Below are positions 26,376 through 35,237 of a stretch of DNA of 64,000 nucleotides, in pieces. Within the stretch, counting starts at the first letter, position 1. Each line of letters starts with the position of its first letter. The stretch is from PNNG01 sp046291695 (GTDB lineage Bacteria > Bacteroidota > Bacteroidia > UBA7662), in contig JBKBSO010000015.1 of the NCBI GenBank assembly GCA_046291695.1, positions 21,386-85,385 on the forward strand, read 5' to 3'. Under the pieces are notes generated by a model. The model made no database searches and was not told where the DNA came from. It saw only the letters and a list, made by a program, of their open reading frames with translations. A program made the translations under genes and the position numbers.

Positions 26376-28583
26376 ATGCGTTTAGCCTTGTGGATGCTTA
26401 AATTAAAAGGATGGTGGCTGGCACTGCTGCTCGCGCTATTGGGGTTAGGGGCGGCACCCTTACAGCATGCCCTTCGGGTAAATAATTCGCTTGATATTTG
26501 GTTTAACCAAAACAGCCCCGCGCTGCGTGATTATTACGCTTTTCAGCAATATTTTGGCAGCGATGAACACCTCATCGTGATGCTAGAAGCCGAGGAAAGT
26601 CTCCTCCTACCCCAAGCGCAAAAGCAAATCCATGAAGTCCATAACGCCTTATTGGCCTTACCCGAAATTGCCAATGTGCTATCGGGCGCTGATTTGCGTA
26701 TGCCCGAAGCAGGCCCACTAGGCCTACGCTTCAGGCAATTATTCAGCCATAGCCCTATACGCCAGCGGCAGCTGCTCGATAGCTTTCCTGACTTTCGCAA
26801 CCAGCTTTTCAGCTCCGATTATCGTAATGCGCGGCTATTGCTTCAACTGCACGACGATGGCAATTTAGATAACCAACGGGCCGAAGTAGTGGCTGCCGTT
26901 CGGCGCGTGGTAGAAAAGCATTGGGACGCTGAAGCCTACGCTTTGGGCGGAGTAAGCGTAATTTTTGCCGAATTAAACGCACTCACCGAACTACAATTTG
27001 GTCGTTTTTTAGTGACTGCCTACATCTTTATGCTTCTGCTGATGTGGTGGATATTTGGCAGCTGGCGGGTCTGCTTGGTAGCCTTTGCCACCATGAGCAC
27101 AGCCACCTACCTCTGTTTGGCGGTCTATGGAAGTCTGGGCTTTCAGCTGAACCTGATGACTGTACTTATTCCCATGTTGGTATTGTTGCTGAGTATACTC
27201 GACCTGGTGCATTTGTTACATGCCTGGCACAAACAGGCTACCCAGCCAATAACAAGGGCCATAGCCGAGGTATGGAAAGCTTGTTTACTCACCACCTTAA
27301 CCACCATGGCCGGCTTTTTAGCCCTCTGTTTTAGTCCTATGGCCATTTTGCAACAATTTGGATTGTTCAGCGCCCTTGGCATTGGTTTGTGCCTTCCGCT
27401 CACCTGGCTATTTGCCCTCTTGTTGCTCCCAGGCAATTCCAAAAGCCAAAATCAACCTATCGCACAACTCAAAACCGCGAGGCTCTATCCCTGGCTTAAT
27501 AAGTATAAGGGCGCCATCAGCCTGGGTGTTATGGCCACCGTATTGGTTTTTGGACTTGGTGTCTCACGGCTTAAAAGCGATACTTATACGCTTGGGTACC
27601 TACCCGCGAACAACAAGGTATTGGCCGAACACCAACGCCTTACTGAAAAAATAGGTCCCTACATGCCGCTGGAAATATTGTTAATTCCCGATACTTCGGC
27701 CCAATTAACCGACAGCGCTGGCCTGCATGCCCTGCTGCTTTGGCGCGATAAACTTACAGCTAGCGGTTACCATCCCCATTTTGGCCTGCCCCATCTGCTC
27801 GAAGCGGCAAGCCTGCAAACATCAACTGCCCTTAAAGAACAATTAGCGAGCCATGCTCCCCAGGCCATGAAGTTGCTCAAGCAACACTACCCCCAATTAC
27901 TTTCGGCTTATTGGGATGTCCATAGCGGCATGGGGCGGCTCACGCTCTTTGGACCTATGCAAACTGCCCAACAATTAGCCGACAACCTCGACACCTTGAG
28001 CCGCCTGCATACCGAAACTGCTTTTTCGGTAAAGCCGGCCGGTTATCTGCCCTTGTATGCGCAATTGGTGCCATATGCCACCCAAAGCCAAACCCGCTCC
28101 TTGGTTATGGCCGCTATCATGATCAGCTTGCTACTCTATCTTTATTTTCGGGATATTGCCATGTCACTGAGGCTCTTATGCACCAATGCCTTCCCCGTCT
28201 TAGGCATGTTTGCTTTTATGGGATTTGCAGGCATTGAGCTCGATATCGCTACAGCCAGTATTGCTGCCATAGGCTTAAGTTACTGCATCGACGACAGCAT
28301 CCACTTTAGCCTTCGTTACCGTCGCTGTCGCAAGGCCGGGCAGGACCATGCCGATGCCATGAAGCAGACCTATGAGCATACCGGAACCGCCATCCTCACT
28401 TCAAGTCTGGTGCTTTTTATGGGCTTTGCCTGTATGCTTTTTTCACCCCTTAAAACAGTGTATTTATTTGGCCTGCTGAGTTGTGTTATGATTGTATTGG
28501 CTTTATTGAGTCAGCTACTACTTTTTGGACTCTTGTTCTCAAAAACCGATAACACAAAAGCGCATTTTCGGCGTCCGTTGTGA
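26376..28583 (+). CDS. MMPL/RND superfamily exporter
   Basis: The 735-residue inner-membrane protein has two RND repeats, each a membrane helix, a large periplasmic loop and a five-helix bundle. LTVLIPMLVLLLSILDLVHLLHAWH in the first half and IAAIGLSYCIDDSIHFSLRYRR in the second are the helix-4-like segments with the proton-relay acidic residues. HTGTAILTSSLVLFMGFACMLFSP matches the MMPL pattern. Such proteins export lipids or hydrophobic metabolites. It is divergent from the UbiA/dikinase/GNAT unit, which suggests export of that pathway's product. Confidence 0.85.
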   Translation: MRLALWMLKLKGWWLALLLALLGLGAAPLQHALRVNNSLDIWFNQNSPALRDYYAFQQYFGSDEHLIVMLEAEESLLLPQAQKQIHEVHNALLALPEIANVLSGADLRMPEAGPLGLRFRQLFSHSPIRQRQLLDSFPDFRNQLFSSDYRNARLLLQLHDDGNLDNQRAEVVAAVRRVVEKHWDAEAYALGGVSVIFAELNALTELQFGRFLVTAYIFMLLLMWWIFGSWRVCLVAFATMSTATYLCLAVYGSLGFQLNLMTVLIPMLVLLLSILDLVHLLHAWHKQATQPITRAIAEVWKACLLTTLTTMAGFLALCFSPMAILQQFGLFSALGIGLCLPLTWLFALLLLPGNSKSQNQPIAQLKTARLYPWLNKYKGAISLGVMATVLVFGLGVSRLKSDTYTLGYLPANNKVLAEHQRLTEKIGPYMPLEILLIPDTSAQLTDSAGLHALLLWRDKLTASGYHPHFGLPHLLEAASLQTSTALKEQLASHAPQAMKLLKQHYPQLLSAYWDVHSGMGRLTLFGPMQTAQQLADNLDTLSRLHTETAFSVKPAGYLPLYAQLVPYATQSQTRSLVMAAIMISLLLYLYFRDIAMSLRLLCTNAFPVLGMFAFMGFAGIELDIATASIAAIGLSYCIDDSIHFSLRYRRCRKAGQDHADAMKQTYEHTGTAILTSSLVLFMGFACMLFSPLKTVYLFGLLSCVMIVLALLSQLLLFGLLFSKTDNTKAHFRRPL

Positions 28584-28950
28584 ATTAAAAATCAAGGTCG
28601 TTTAGTTAAGCACTAATCGTTATTAAGCATCGTAAGCTCAATTTTTACCCCCGGATGGCCAAGGTTTTCAATACAGATCCTTAGATCCCGACCGTAGTGT
28701 GAGGGTTACGCGGATAGGCTGTGCCGTAAACAAGCAAGGGAGAAAACCAAAGGTGCTGTGCAATGCACAAATTTTTGGACTGCTAACCGCTTTTGCTTCG
28801 CAATGCGCTTGATTACACAGAAAGTGCCGTTTCAACCCAGTATCTTTTACTCAACTCAATGATTCGTTAACTAAACGACATTGAATTAAAACTAGCCAAA
28901 ACTTGAATGACAACTAACAATGTATTTCAGGGAAGAACAACTCAAGGAGA
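28584..28950. other. Intergenic stretch without recognised features
   Basis: About 370 nt between the MMPL gene and the thiamine-regulated receptor. No open frame of note, hairpin terminator, tRNA or repeat copy was recognised. Confidence 0.4.
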
Positions 28951-28983
28951 TTGAATCATAAGTCAAAAATCCTTCTATCTTTG
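28951..28983 (+). promoter_or_regulatory. Promoter of the TPP-riboswitch transcript
   Basis: TATCTTTG at 28976-28983 fits the -7 consensus exactly. TTG at 28951-28953 is a weak -33 candidate with 22-nt spacing. The riboswitch begins 4 nt after the -7 element. Confidence 0.55.
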
Positions 28984-28986
28984 CCC

Positions 28987-29069
28987 CATCTTTAGGGGTG
29001 CCTCGCGTAAGCGCGGCTGAGATCATACCCATTGAACCTGCACAGGGTAATGCCTGCGAAGGGAAGATG
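28987..29069 (+). ncRNA. TPP (thiamine pyrophosphate) riboswitch, THI element
   Basis: The conserved THI-box blocks are present in order: GGGGTGCC near 28995, GGCTGAGATCA, ATACCCATTGAACCTG near 29026-29040, and GGGTAATGCCTGCGAAGGGA near 29045. Outer stem P1 pairs CATCTT (28987-28992) with AAGATG (29064-29069). A run of seven T follows directly, so P1 itself could take part in a termination switch. It lies 70 nt before the TonB receptor ATG and predicts repression by thiamine pyrophosphate. Confidence 0.96.
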
Positions 29070-29139
29070 TTTTTTTAAGTTAGTTTCTTGCTTACTTGCC
29101 CCTGGTGAGCATTTGTAAAACCATTTTAACGTTTCGCAA

Positions 29140-31563
29140 ATGCGTAAAACCACTTTCACCGCCCTTTTATCGCTGCTGAGCATGGCCGCTTGGGCACAAA
29201 ATTTCACCCTTACCGGCACGGTTACCGATGCCACCAACCAACAAGCCCTGGCTGGTGCCAGCGTGCTCATCGAAAACACCTTTAGAGGCACGGCTACCGG
29301 AAGCACGGGTGCATTCCGACTCGAAAAACTAACCCGTGGCAGTTACCAGATTCGGGTACAGTATTTGGGCTACCAAACGGAGCGGATTGCGGTGCAGCTC
29401 GAGGCCGATCAGCAGCTCAACATCAGCCTTCAGCCCCAGCGCATGCTCACCGATGAAGTGGTAGTTTCGGCCACCCGCGCTACGGAAGTTACCCCCATGG
29501 CGGTGACCAATGTGAGCCGCGAAGAGCTGGCCAAGCAAAACCTGGGACAAGACCTGCCCTTTTTGCTGCAATTTACCCCATCGATGGTCGTTACTTCCGA
29601 TGCCGGCGCCGGGGTAGGCTATACCGGTATCCGCATCCGGGGTAGTGATGCCACTCGCATTAACGTAACCATGAACGGCATTCCTGTAAACGACGCCGAA
29701 TCGCATGGGGTATTTTGGGTAAACATGCCCGATTTTGCCAGCTCGGTCGACAACATCCAAATCCAGCGCGGCGTAGGTACCAGTACCAATGGTGCGGCCG
29801 CCTTTGGGGCCAGTCTGAACATCCAAACCAACCGCCTCATCGACACGGCCTACGCCAGCTTAGGCCTGAGCTATGGTTCCTTTAACACCTGGCGGCAAAA
29901 CACCACCTTTGGAACCGGTCTGCTCGACAATGGCTGGTCGTTCGACGGCCGTCTCAGCCGCATTACCAGCGATGGCTACATCGACCGTGCCAGCAGCGAT
30001 CTGAGCAGCTATGCCCTCAGCGGCGCCCGTTACGGCAAAAAAAGCATTCTGCGCTTCAACATTTTTAGCGGACGCGAAAAAACTTACCAAGCTTGGTATG
30101 GTGTGCCTCAAGATTCATTGGCCACGAATCGCAGGTTCAATCCGGCCGGACAATTCACCGACCCCGAAGGCAACACCCAATTTTACGATAACGAAACCGA
30201 CAATTACCAGCAAGACCATTACCAGTTTTTTTACACCTACGAGCCTACCAAAAACTGGAGCCTGAACAGCACGCTGTTTTATACGTACGGACGAGGCTAT
30301 TACGAGCAATTTCGAAATAACGAGCGGTTTTCGCGCTACGGTCTTGCTAATGTGGCCATTGGGAACGATACTGTTCGCCGAACCGACTTCATCCGTCAGC
30401 GCTGGCTCGACAACCATTTTTATGGCGTAATTCTAACAGCCAATTATAAAAAAGACCGCCTGAATGCCACGTTTGGTGGAGGATGGAACCAGTATAATGG
30501 CGATCATTTTGGCGATGTGTTGTGGGCACGGCTGCTTGGCCCTCAGCAGGAATTATTTCCACGCTACTACGAAAACAATGCACTCAAAACCGAGTATAAC
30601 TTCTTTGCCAAAGCTGAATATGAAGTGGCTAAAGGTTTGTATGCTTATGGCGATTTGCAGTACCGTGCCATCGATTACCGCTTTTTGGGCTTTAACAACC
30701 AGCTCATTAACGTGACACAAGAGGCGCAATTCGGCTTTTTTAACCCCAAAGCGGGGGCCTATTACCAACTCAATCAACATTCGCAGCTATATGCTTCGAT
30801 AGCCGTGGGCCATCGCGAGCCGGTGCGTGCCGATTTGGTGGAGTCGAGCCCTGAAAGTCGTCCTTCCGCCGAGCGCCTCATCGATTATGAAGCAGGATAC
30901 CGCATGCAGGGCAAGCGTTCACTTTTTGCGGCCAACGTGTATTATATGGACTACTACAACCAGCTGGTACTCAATGGTCAAATCAACGATGTGGGTGGCT
31001 ATATCCGTACCAATGTTGATCGTAGCTATCGCACCGGTATTGAGTTGGAATATGGATACAGTATAAAGCGCTGGTTACATTGGGGGGCGAACCTCAGTCT
31101 TAGCCGCAACCGCATCCGTAATTTCGACGAATATGTTGATTTGTATGATGCCAATTTTGACTGGATTGGCAACGGCATCAACCGCTCATTCAACAATAGC
31201 CCTATTGCCTTTTCGCCCGATGTGGTGGGTGCCAGCATCCTGAGTTTCCGCCCTATGGATGGCCTCAACATCGATTTGTTGAGCAAATATGTAAGCCGGC
31301 AGTATCTCGACAACAGTGGTGACCGCAACCGCTCTCTTGACCCCTACCTCACCCACGATTTGCGTATAAATTACCGCATGCCTGCTGGCACTATGGCCAA
31401 AGAAGTGGTGTTTGGATTGCTGGTAAACAACCTCACTAACCTGATGTACAGCAGCAATGGCTACACCTATCCGTTCTTGTTCGACGGACAACTGGTGGCC
31501 GATAACTACTTCTATCCCCAGGCCGGAACACATTTCCTGGCCAATGTGCAGTTCAGATTTTAG
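29140..31563 (+). CDS. TonB-dependent receptor, predicted thiamine or thiamine-precursor uptake
   Basis: The 807-residue outer-membrane protein has a signal peptide (LLSLLSMAAWAQ) and a carboxypeptidase-like regulatory domain (about 20-105: TLTGTVTDATNQQALAGASVLIEN). The plug follows: FLLQFTPSMVVTSDAGAGVGYTGIRIRGSD and MNGIPVNDAESHGVFWVNMPD. A 22-strand barrel ends in a terminal Phe (VQFRF). The upstream TPP riboswitch is the basis for the substrate call; family alone would not give it. No inner-membrane thiamine transporter or salvage gene is adjacent; thiL lies 17 kb away on the other strand. Confidence 0.93.
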   Translation: MRKTTFTALLSLLSMAAWAQNFTLTGTVTDATNQQALAGASVLIENTFRGTATGSTGAFRLEKLTRGSYQIRVQYLGYQTERIAVQLEADQQLNISLQPQRMLTDEVVVSATRATEVTPMAVTNVSREELAKQNLGQDLPFLLQFTPSMVVTSDAGAGVGYTGIRIRGSDATRINVTMNGIPVNDAESHGVFWVNMPDFASSVDNIQIQRGVGTSTNGAAAFGASLNIQTNRLIDTAYASLGLSYGSFNTWRQNTTFGTGLLDNGWSFDGRLSRITSDGYIDRASSDLSSYALSGARYGKKSILRFNIFSGREKTYQAWYGVPQDSLATNRRFNPAGQFTDPEGNTQFYDNETDNYQQDHYQFFYTYEPTKNWSLNSTLFYTYGRGYYEQFRNNERFSRYGLANVAIGNDTVRRTDFIRQRWLDNHFYGVILTANYKKDRLNATFGGGWNQYNGDHFGDVLWARLLGPQQELFPRYYENNALKTEYNFFAKAEYEVAKGLYAYGDLQYRAIDYRFLGFNNQLINVTQEAQFGFFNPKAGAYYQLNQHSQLYASIAVGHREPVRADLVESSPESRPSAERLIDYEAGYRMQGKRSLFAANVYYMDYYNQLVLNGQINDVGGYIRTNVDRSYRTGIELEYGYSIKRWLHWGANLSLSRNRIRNFDEYVDLYDANFDWIGNGINRSFNNSPIAFSPDVVGASILSFRPMDGLNIDLLSKYVSRQYLDNSGDRNRSLDPYLTHDLRINYRMPAGTMAKEVVFGLLVNNLTNLMYSSNGYTYPFLFDGQLVADNYFYPQAGTHFLANVQFRF

Positions 31564-31574
31564 TATATGCGCAC

Positions 31575-31603
31575 CATGGGAGGGTGCACTACACCCTCCC
31601 ATG
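31575..31603 (+). terminator. Strong stem-loop after the TonB receptor gene
   Basis: CATGGGAGGGTG pairs perfectly with CACCCTCCCATG (12 bp) around the loop CACTA, 12 nt after the stop codon. There is no T run after it, so it may act as a 3' end or stabiliser rather than a classical intrinsic terminator. Confidence 0.6.
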
Positions 31604-31727
31604 ATAAGCTATAGCACACAGCTAACACGCGCCCTACTAAAGAAACTGTATTATTTTAGCCTAGCTCTTTAAGGTCAACATCCCAGGAGATAGGGGCGAA
31701 TTCGCAGCAAATGCCCGATATTCCCTC

Positions 31728-33083
31728 TTAATTATCGCTGGGTATCAACAGCTCGTAGCGGTATGAATAAAAGGCCACATCGTTGGCTTCCACTTTCACC
31801 TCGTATTCCAATTGAAATACTTCTTGCTTGGTTTTGCCTTTAAGGTCGATAAAGCGGTTGGCAAACCAATAGTTGCGGCGCGAATCGGGCACCGTATGTT
31901 TAATAACCCTGACACGCCCTGCCTCACGACTTGTATTCCTGATTTCGATGCGCCCCACATAGAGGTAGCTATCGTATTTCATTCCATTGATATCCACCGC
32001 TTTTTTGCTCACTTTTACCAAGCGGGCATTATCGGTAAGGATATAGGGCGAGGGGCCATACTCCATCTTTACAGTAGCCTTTTTGGGGATTTCAGGCAGA
32101 TTCCCGGGAATGTAGCCTAAGCTCAAGCCTTTTCGCTCGTAAAGCGGGCTGGAAAACCAGTCCATATTACTTTGATTGGTCAGGCTCAGGTAGCGTTTGC
32201 CATAGCTTTTCATGGAAAGGGTTTGGTTACCTGGCTCCCAGGCATCCACATCTACTTCATCGCTTAGCTGCAAAGGCACTTCGCTAGCCAGGACCTGATA
32301 AGTATTTCTATTTTCGGCCATCACGTTAACACCGGCCAGTCGGAATGCGGCCTGACTCGTGAATGCAGCCACCTCCCTTTCCTGAAAGCTATGATTGTAG
32401 TATAGTACGTCTACATCTTCAAGGGCGGTGGGGCTCTTGAGGGTGAGGTCGAGACTCAACTCAGGTTTGGGCTTATCGAAATCGAGCAAGTAGCGAGCAT
32501 CGCTGCTGAAGCCCACCACTGGCACCAATACGGTAAGGGGCAATTCGTTGTAGTCACCTACAAGATAAACAGACAAGGAAGCTTCCAGCTTTTTAACTGT
32601 TTTGCTCGTGTTTAGTGCGTTACCTCCGCTCACATGCATAATGGTGTTTATGGGAATGGCTTCAATGGTATTGGGGGTACGTAAATAAATGAGCTCGGCA
32701 TCAGCATGAATACCCAACACTTCGCCTGAGTAGCCCACGCTTTCGCGCCCTTCAAAAGCCTCGATGGTTACCTGATAACCTTTATTTTGTTTGAAAAAAT
32801 CGAGCATTGTCCCCATAGGCTCACGGCTCTCCGATTCCGTATGGTGCACCAAATAATTGACCAGTTTTTCACGATCGTCGATGCGAACATGGACACCTTC
32901 GAGTATGGCAAACTCTGGCAAAGGCATTTGAAAACGTGCCTGACGGGTAGCCACAACACCCGAATATTCCAGCATAGCGGCCCCATCGCGGTACATATGC
33001 ACCCTGCGCAGCGCAAAATCAGACTGTGCATACAAGTCCGACATCATCAGCAATAGGCATAAGAACAAACTCAACTTTTTCAT
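31728..33083 (-). CDS. DUF4139-like exported protein
   Basis: From ATG 33083 the protein has 451 residues and a signal peptide (LSLFLCLLLMMSDLYAQ). The remainder is beta-rich with VHMYRDGAAMLEYSGVVA near the start and a C-terminal segment (YVGRIEIRNTSREAGRVRVIKHTVPDSRRN, then a closing strand pair) that resembles the DUF4139 domain. The family has no firm function. It starts 1 nt after the mannose-1-phosphate guanylyltransferase stop, so it belongs to that unit. The longer frame to 33104 overlaps that gene. Confidence 0.6.
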   Translation of the reverse strand: MKKLSLFLCLLLMMSDLYAQSDFALRRVHMYRDGAAMLEYSGVVATRQARFQMPLPEFAILEGVHVRIDDREKLVNYLVHHTESESREPMGTMLDFFKQNKGYQVTIEAFEGRESVGYSGEVLGIHADAELIYLRTPNTIEAIPINTIMHVSGGNALNTSKTVKKLEASLSVYLVGDYNELPLTVLVPVVGFSSDARYLLDFDKPKPELSLDLTLKSPTALEDVDVLYYNHSFQEREVAAFTSQAAFRLAGVNVMAENRNTYQVLASEVPLQLSDEVDVDAWEPGNQTLSMKSYGKRYLSLTNQSNMDWFSSPLYERKGLSLGYIPGNLPEIPKKATVKMEYGPSPYILTDNARLVKVSKKAVDINGMKYDSYLYVGRIEIRNTSREAGRVRVIKHTVPDSRRNYWFANRFIDLKGKTKQEVFQLEYEVKVEANDVAFYSYRYELLIPSDN

Positions 33084-33084
33084 A

Positions 33085-34164
33085 TTACAGGTATTTATCT
33101 CCAACTTTTCGTTTCAAATCGAGCAGCATATTTTTAATTTCATGCTCTTTGTCACGGGGGCAAATTAGCAATCCTTTCGGAGAATCAGCAATAATGTAAT
33201 TTTCAAGCCCATTAATAATCACCAATTTATCTTCCAGAATTTCAACGAGGCAATTGCTTGCATCGTACATGGCCACTTGCTTGCCGGTAACTGCATTGCC
33301 CAGGTAATCGCATTCATGAACCGATTGCACTTCACCCCAAAGCGTAAGGTCGGTCCAGCCAAAATCGCCTATTATTACCCTCACTTTATCGGTTTTATAC
33401 ATAATGGCCTGCCTGAACGGAATGGTTTCGCATTGCGGATAAATTTTATCGATGCAACTTGCTTCGGCTTCGGTATTCAAGTAGGGGCGCACCTCTTCGA
33501 ACAGTTGTGCGGTTTCGGGCAGGTGTTCCTGATAGAGGTTCAGCATGCTTTCAGCACGGGCCAGTTTGATGCCCGAATACCACAAAAAGTCGCCTGATCG
33601 ATGAAATGTATTGGCAATTTCTTTAGTAGGCTTTTCGGTGAAGGTTTTTACCTTATAAATAGGAGTATCGTTAACATTAGGTAAGTACTGTATGTAGCCG
33701 TAGTTCACTTCGGGCCGGCTCACCTTAATGCCAATTGTCAGAATTTCGGGTTGGCTAGCGATGTACTTTACACCGGTTTTTACGGTTTGCTTAAACTTGA
33801 CCACATCGGTTATCACATGATCGCTGGGCATAATCAACAGATTGGCCTGCATATCGATGTTGGCCACTTTACTTACCGCATAAATGGTTGCTGTGGCGGT
33901 ATTCTTACGCAACGGTTCTTCCACAATCTGTGCCGATGTGATTTCTGGGATTTGCGTTTTAACCAACCCCACCCATTGTTTATTGGTAACCACAAAAATG
34001 CGTGAAGCATCGGTAAGATGCAATGCCCTTTGCCAGCTGGCCTGAAGCAAGGTTTCACCTGTACCCAGCAAATCAATGAATTGCTTGGGTTTTTGCTGGG
34101 TACTGATGGGCCACAATCGGCTTCCAACCCCGCCAGCCATGATGATTACGTATAACTTTTGCAT
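33085..34164 (-). CDS. manC: Mannose-1-phosphate guanylyltransferase
   Basis: The 359-residue cytosolic enzyme makes GDP-mannose from GTP and mannose-1-phosphate for surface glycans. The nucleotide-binding block IIMAGGVGSRLWPISTQQKPKQF is diagnostic. EEPLRKNTATATIYA, MPSDHVI, YGYIQY, FTEKPTKE and the metal-site region DFGWTDLTLWGEV follow in order. The length fits the single-domain form without an isomerase fusion. It is 39 nt downstream of a KdsD-like isomerase and ahead of the DUF4139-like gene, a sugar-nucleotide setting that fits the glycosyltransferases at the window start. Confidence 0.94.
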   Translation of the reverse strand: MQKLYVIIMAGGVGSRLWPISTQQKPKQFIDLLGTGETLLQASWQRALHLTDASRIFVVTNKQWVGLVKTQIPEITSAQIVEEPLRKNTATATIYAVSKVANIDMQANLLIMPSDHVITDVVKFKQTVKTGVKYIASQPEILTIGIKVSRPEVNYGYIQYLPNVNDTPIYKVKTFTEKPTKEIANTFHRSGDFLWYSGIKLARAESMLNLYQEHLPETAQLFEEVRPYLNTEAEASCIDKIYPQCETIPFRQAIMYKTDKVRVIIGDFGWTDLTLWGEVQSVHECDYLGNAVTGKQVAMYDASNCLVEILEDKLVIINGLENYIIADSPKGLLICPRDKEHEIKNMLLDLKRKVGDKYL

Positions 34165-34203
34165 GGTATTGATGGTGGTAAGATACGCAAAAGCACGAAG
34201 CGC

Positions 34204-35172
34204 TTAAATAATCCCTTCCTTTAACAAATCGTGAATATGTACTACCCCGCAATAATGGCCCTGACCATTAACTACCAACAGCTGGCTGATGTTGTTGGCC
34301 CGGATCATGTCAAGGGCTTCAACTGCATACGCTTCGGTGGTTATGGTACGCGGATTGGCCGACATGATGTCGGCAGCTCTTAGCGTACTTATTTGGTCAT
34401 ATTTATCCAGCATACGCCGGATATCGCCATCGGTAATGATGCCAGCGAGTACATCACCTTGCATCACCGCGGTAACGCCTAATCGACTGCCGGTAATTTG
34501 GACAATGGCCTCCTTCACCGGAGCTTGCACATCCACTGCCGGAGCGGCATTGTTACGTACCAAATCATCTACGCGCAAATACAATCGCTTTCCCAATGCT
34601 CCGCCCGGATGATATCGGGCAAAGTCTTGCTGCGTAAACCCACGCTGCTCCAATAAACAAATCGCCAAGGCATCACCCAAAGCCAATTGTACCGCTGTAG
34701 AAGTGGTGGGCGCCAGCTTAAGCGGACAAGCTTCTTCCGAAATGCTCGAGAGCAAAACATGATCGCTATGTGTAGCCAAATAGCTGCCCGGATCGCCCGT
34801 CATGCCAATCAGCAGGTTACCTGCCTCACGCAGCATCGGCACCAACAGTTTAATTTCCGGCGTATTGCCGCTTTGCGAAATGCAAAGCACCAGGTCGTTT
34901 TGCTGAATCATGCCCAAATCGCCATGCACGGCATCGGCCGCATGCATGAACAAAGCCGGTGTGCCGGTAGAATTTAAGGTGGCTGTAATTTTTGTAGCAA
35001 TGATGGCACTCTTGCCAATGCCTGTAACCACCAATCGACCAGGACTGCTTATAACTGCCTCAACCACAGCTACAAAGCTATCATTTATTGATTCTGTTAG
35101 CGCGAGGATAGCATTTCCCTCTATTTTCAGCGATCTTTGCGCTGCATTTTTTATTGCGATGTGCTTTTTCAA
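34204..35172 (-). CDS. kdsD: Arabinose-5-phosphate isomerase (SIS domain plus two CBS domains)
   Basis: The 322-residue enzyme converts ribulose-5-phosphate to arabinose-5-phosphate, the first Kdo-specific step. The SIS domain has VTGIGKSAIIATKITATLNST, SAEDAVHGDLGMI-like AADAVHGDLGM, ISQSGNTPEIK and LAPTTSTAVQLALGDALA. GFTQQDFARYHPGGALGKRL joins it to two CBS domains (about 210-320). This is the KdsD/GutQ layout and length. It is the first gene of the manC unit and divergent from recQ, consistent with lipopolysaccharide synthesis. Confidence 0.94.
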   Translation of the reverse strand: MKKHIAIKNAAQRSLKIEGNAILALTESINDSFVAVVEAVISSPGRLVVTGIGKSAIIATKITATLNSTGTPALFMHAADAVHGDLGMIQQNDLVLCISQSGNTPEIKLLVPMLREAGNLLIGMTGDPGSYLATHSDHVLLSSISEEACPLKLAPTTSTAVQLALGDALAICLLEQRGFTQQDFARYHPGGALGKRLYLRVDDLVRNNAAPAVDVQAPVKEAIVQITGSRLGVTAVMQGDVLAGIITDGDIRRMLDKYDQISTLRAADIMSANPRTITTEAYAVEALDMIRANNISQLLVVNGQGHYCGVVHIHDLLKEGII

Positions 35173-35237
35173 GCTGATATTTTTATTATCTTGACATACA
35201 AAAGTATTGAATTTTGTTGCGCGAGGGGTTAATTAGT

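Noticed and set aside
28584..28950. Possible third copy of the intergenic repeat or a tRNA
   Set aside because: Neither the CAGCCATGGCTG core nor a cloverleaf with a T-loop could be found.
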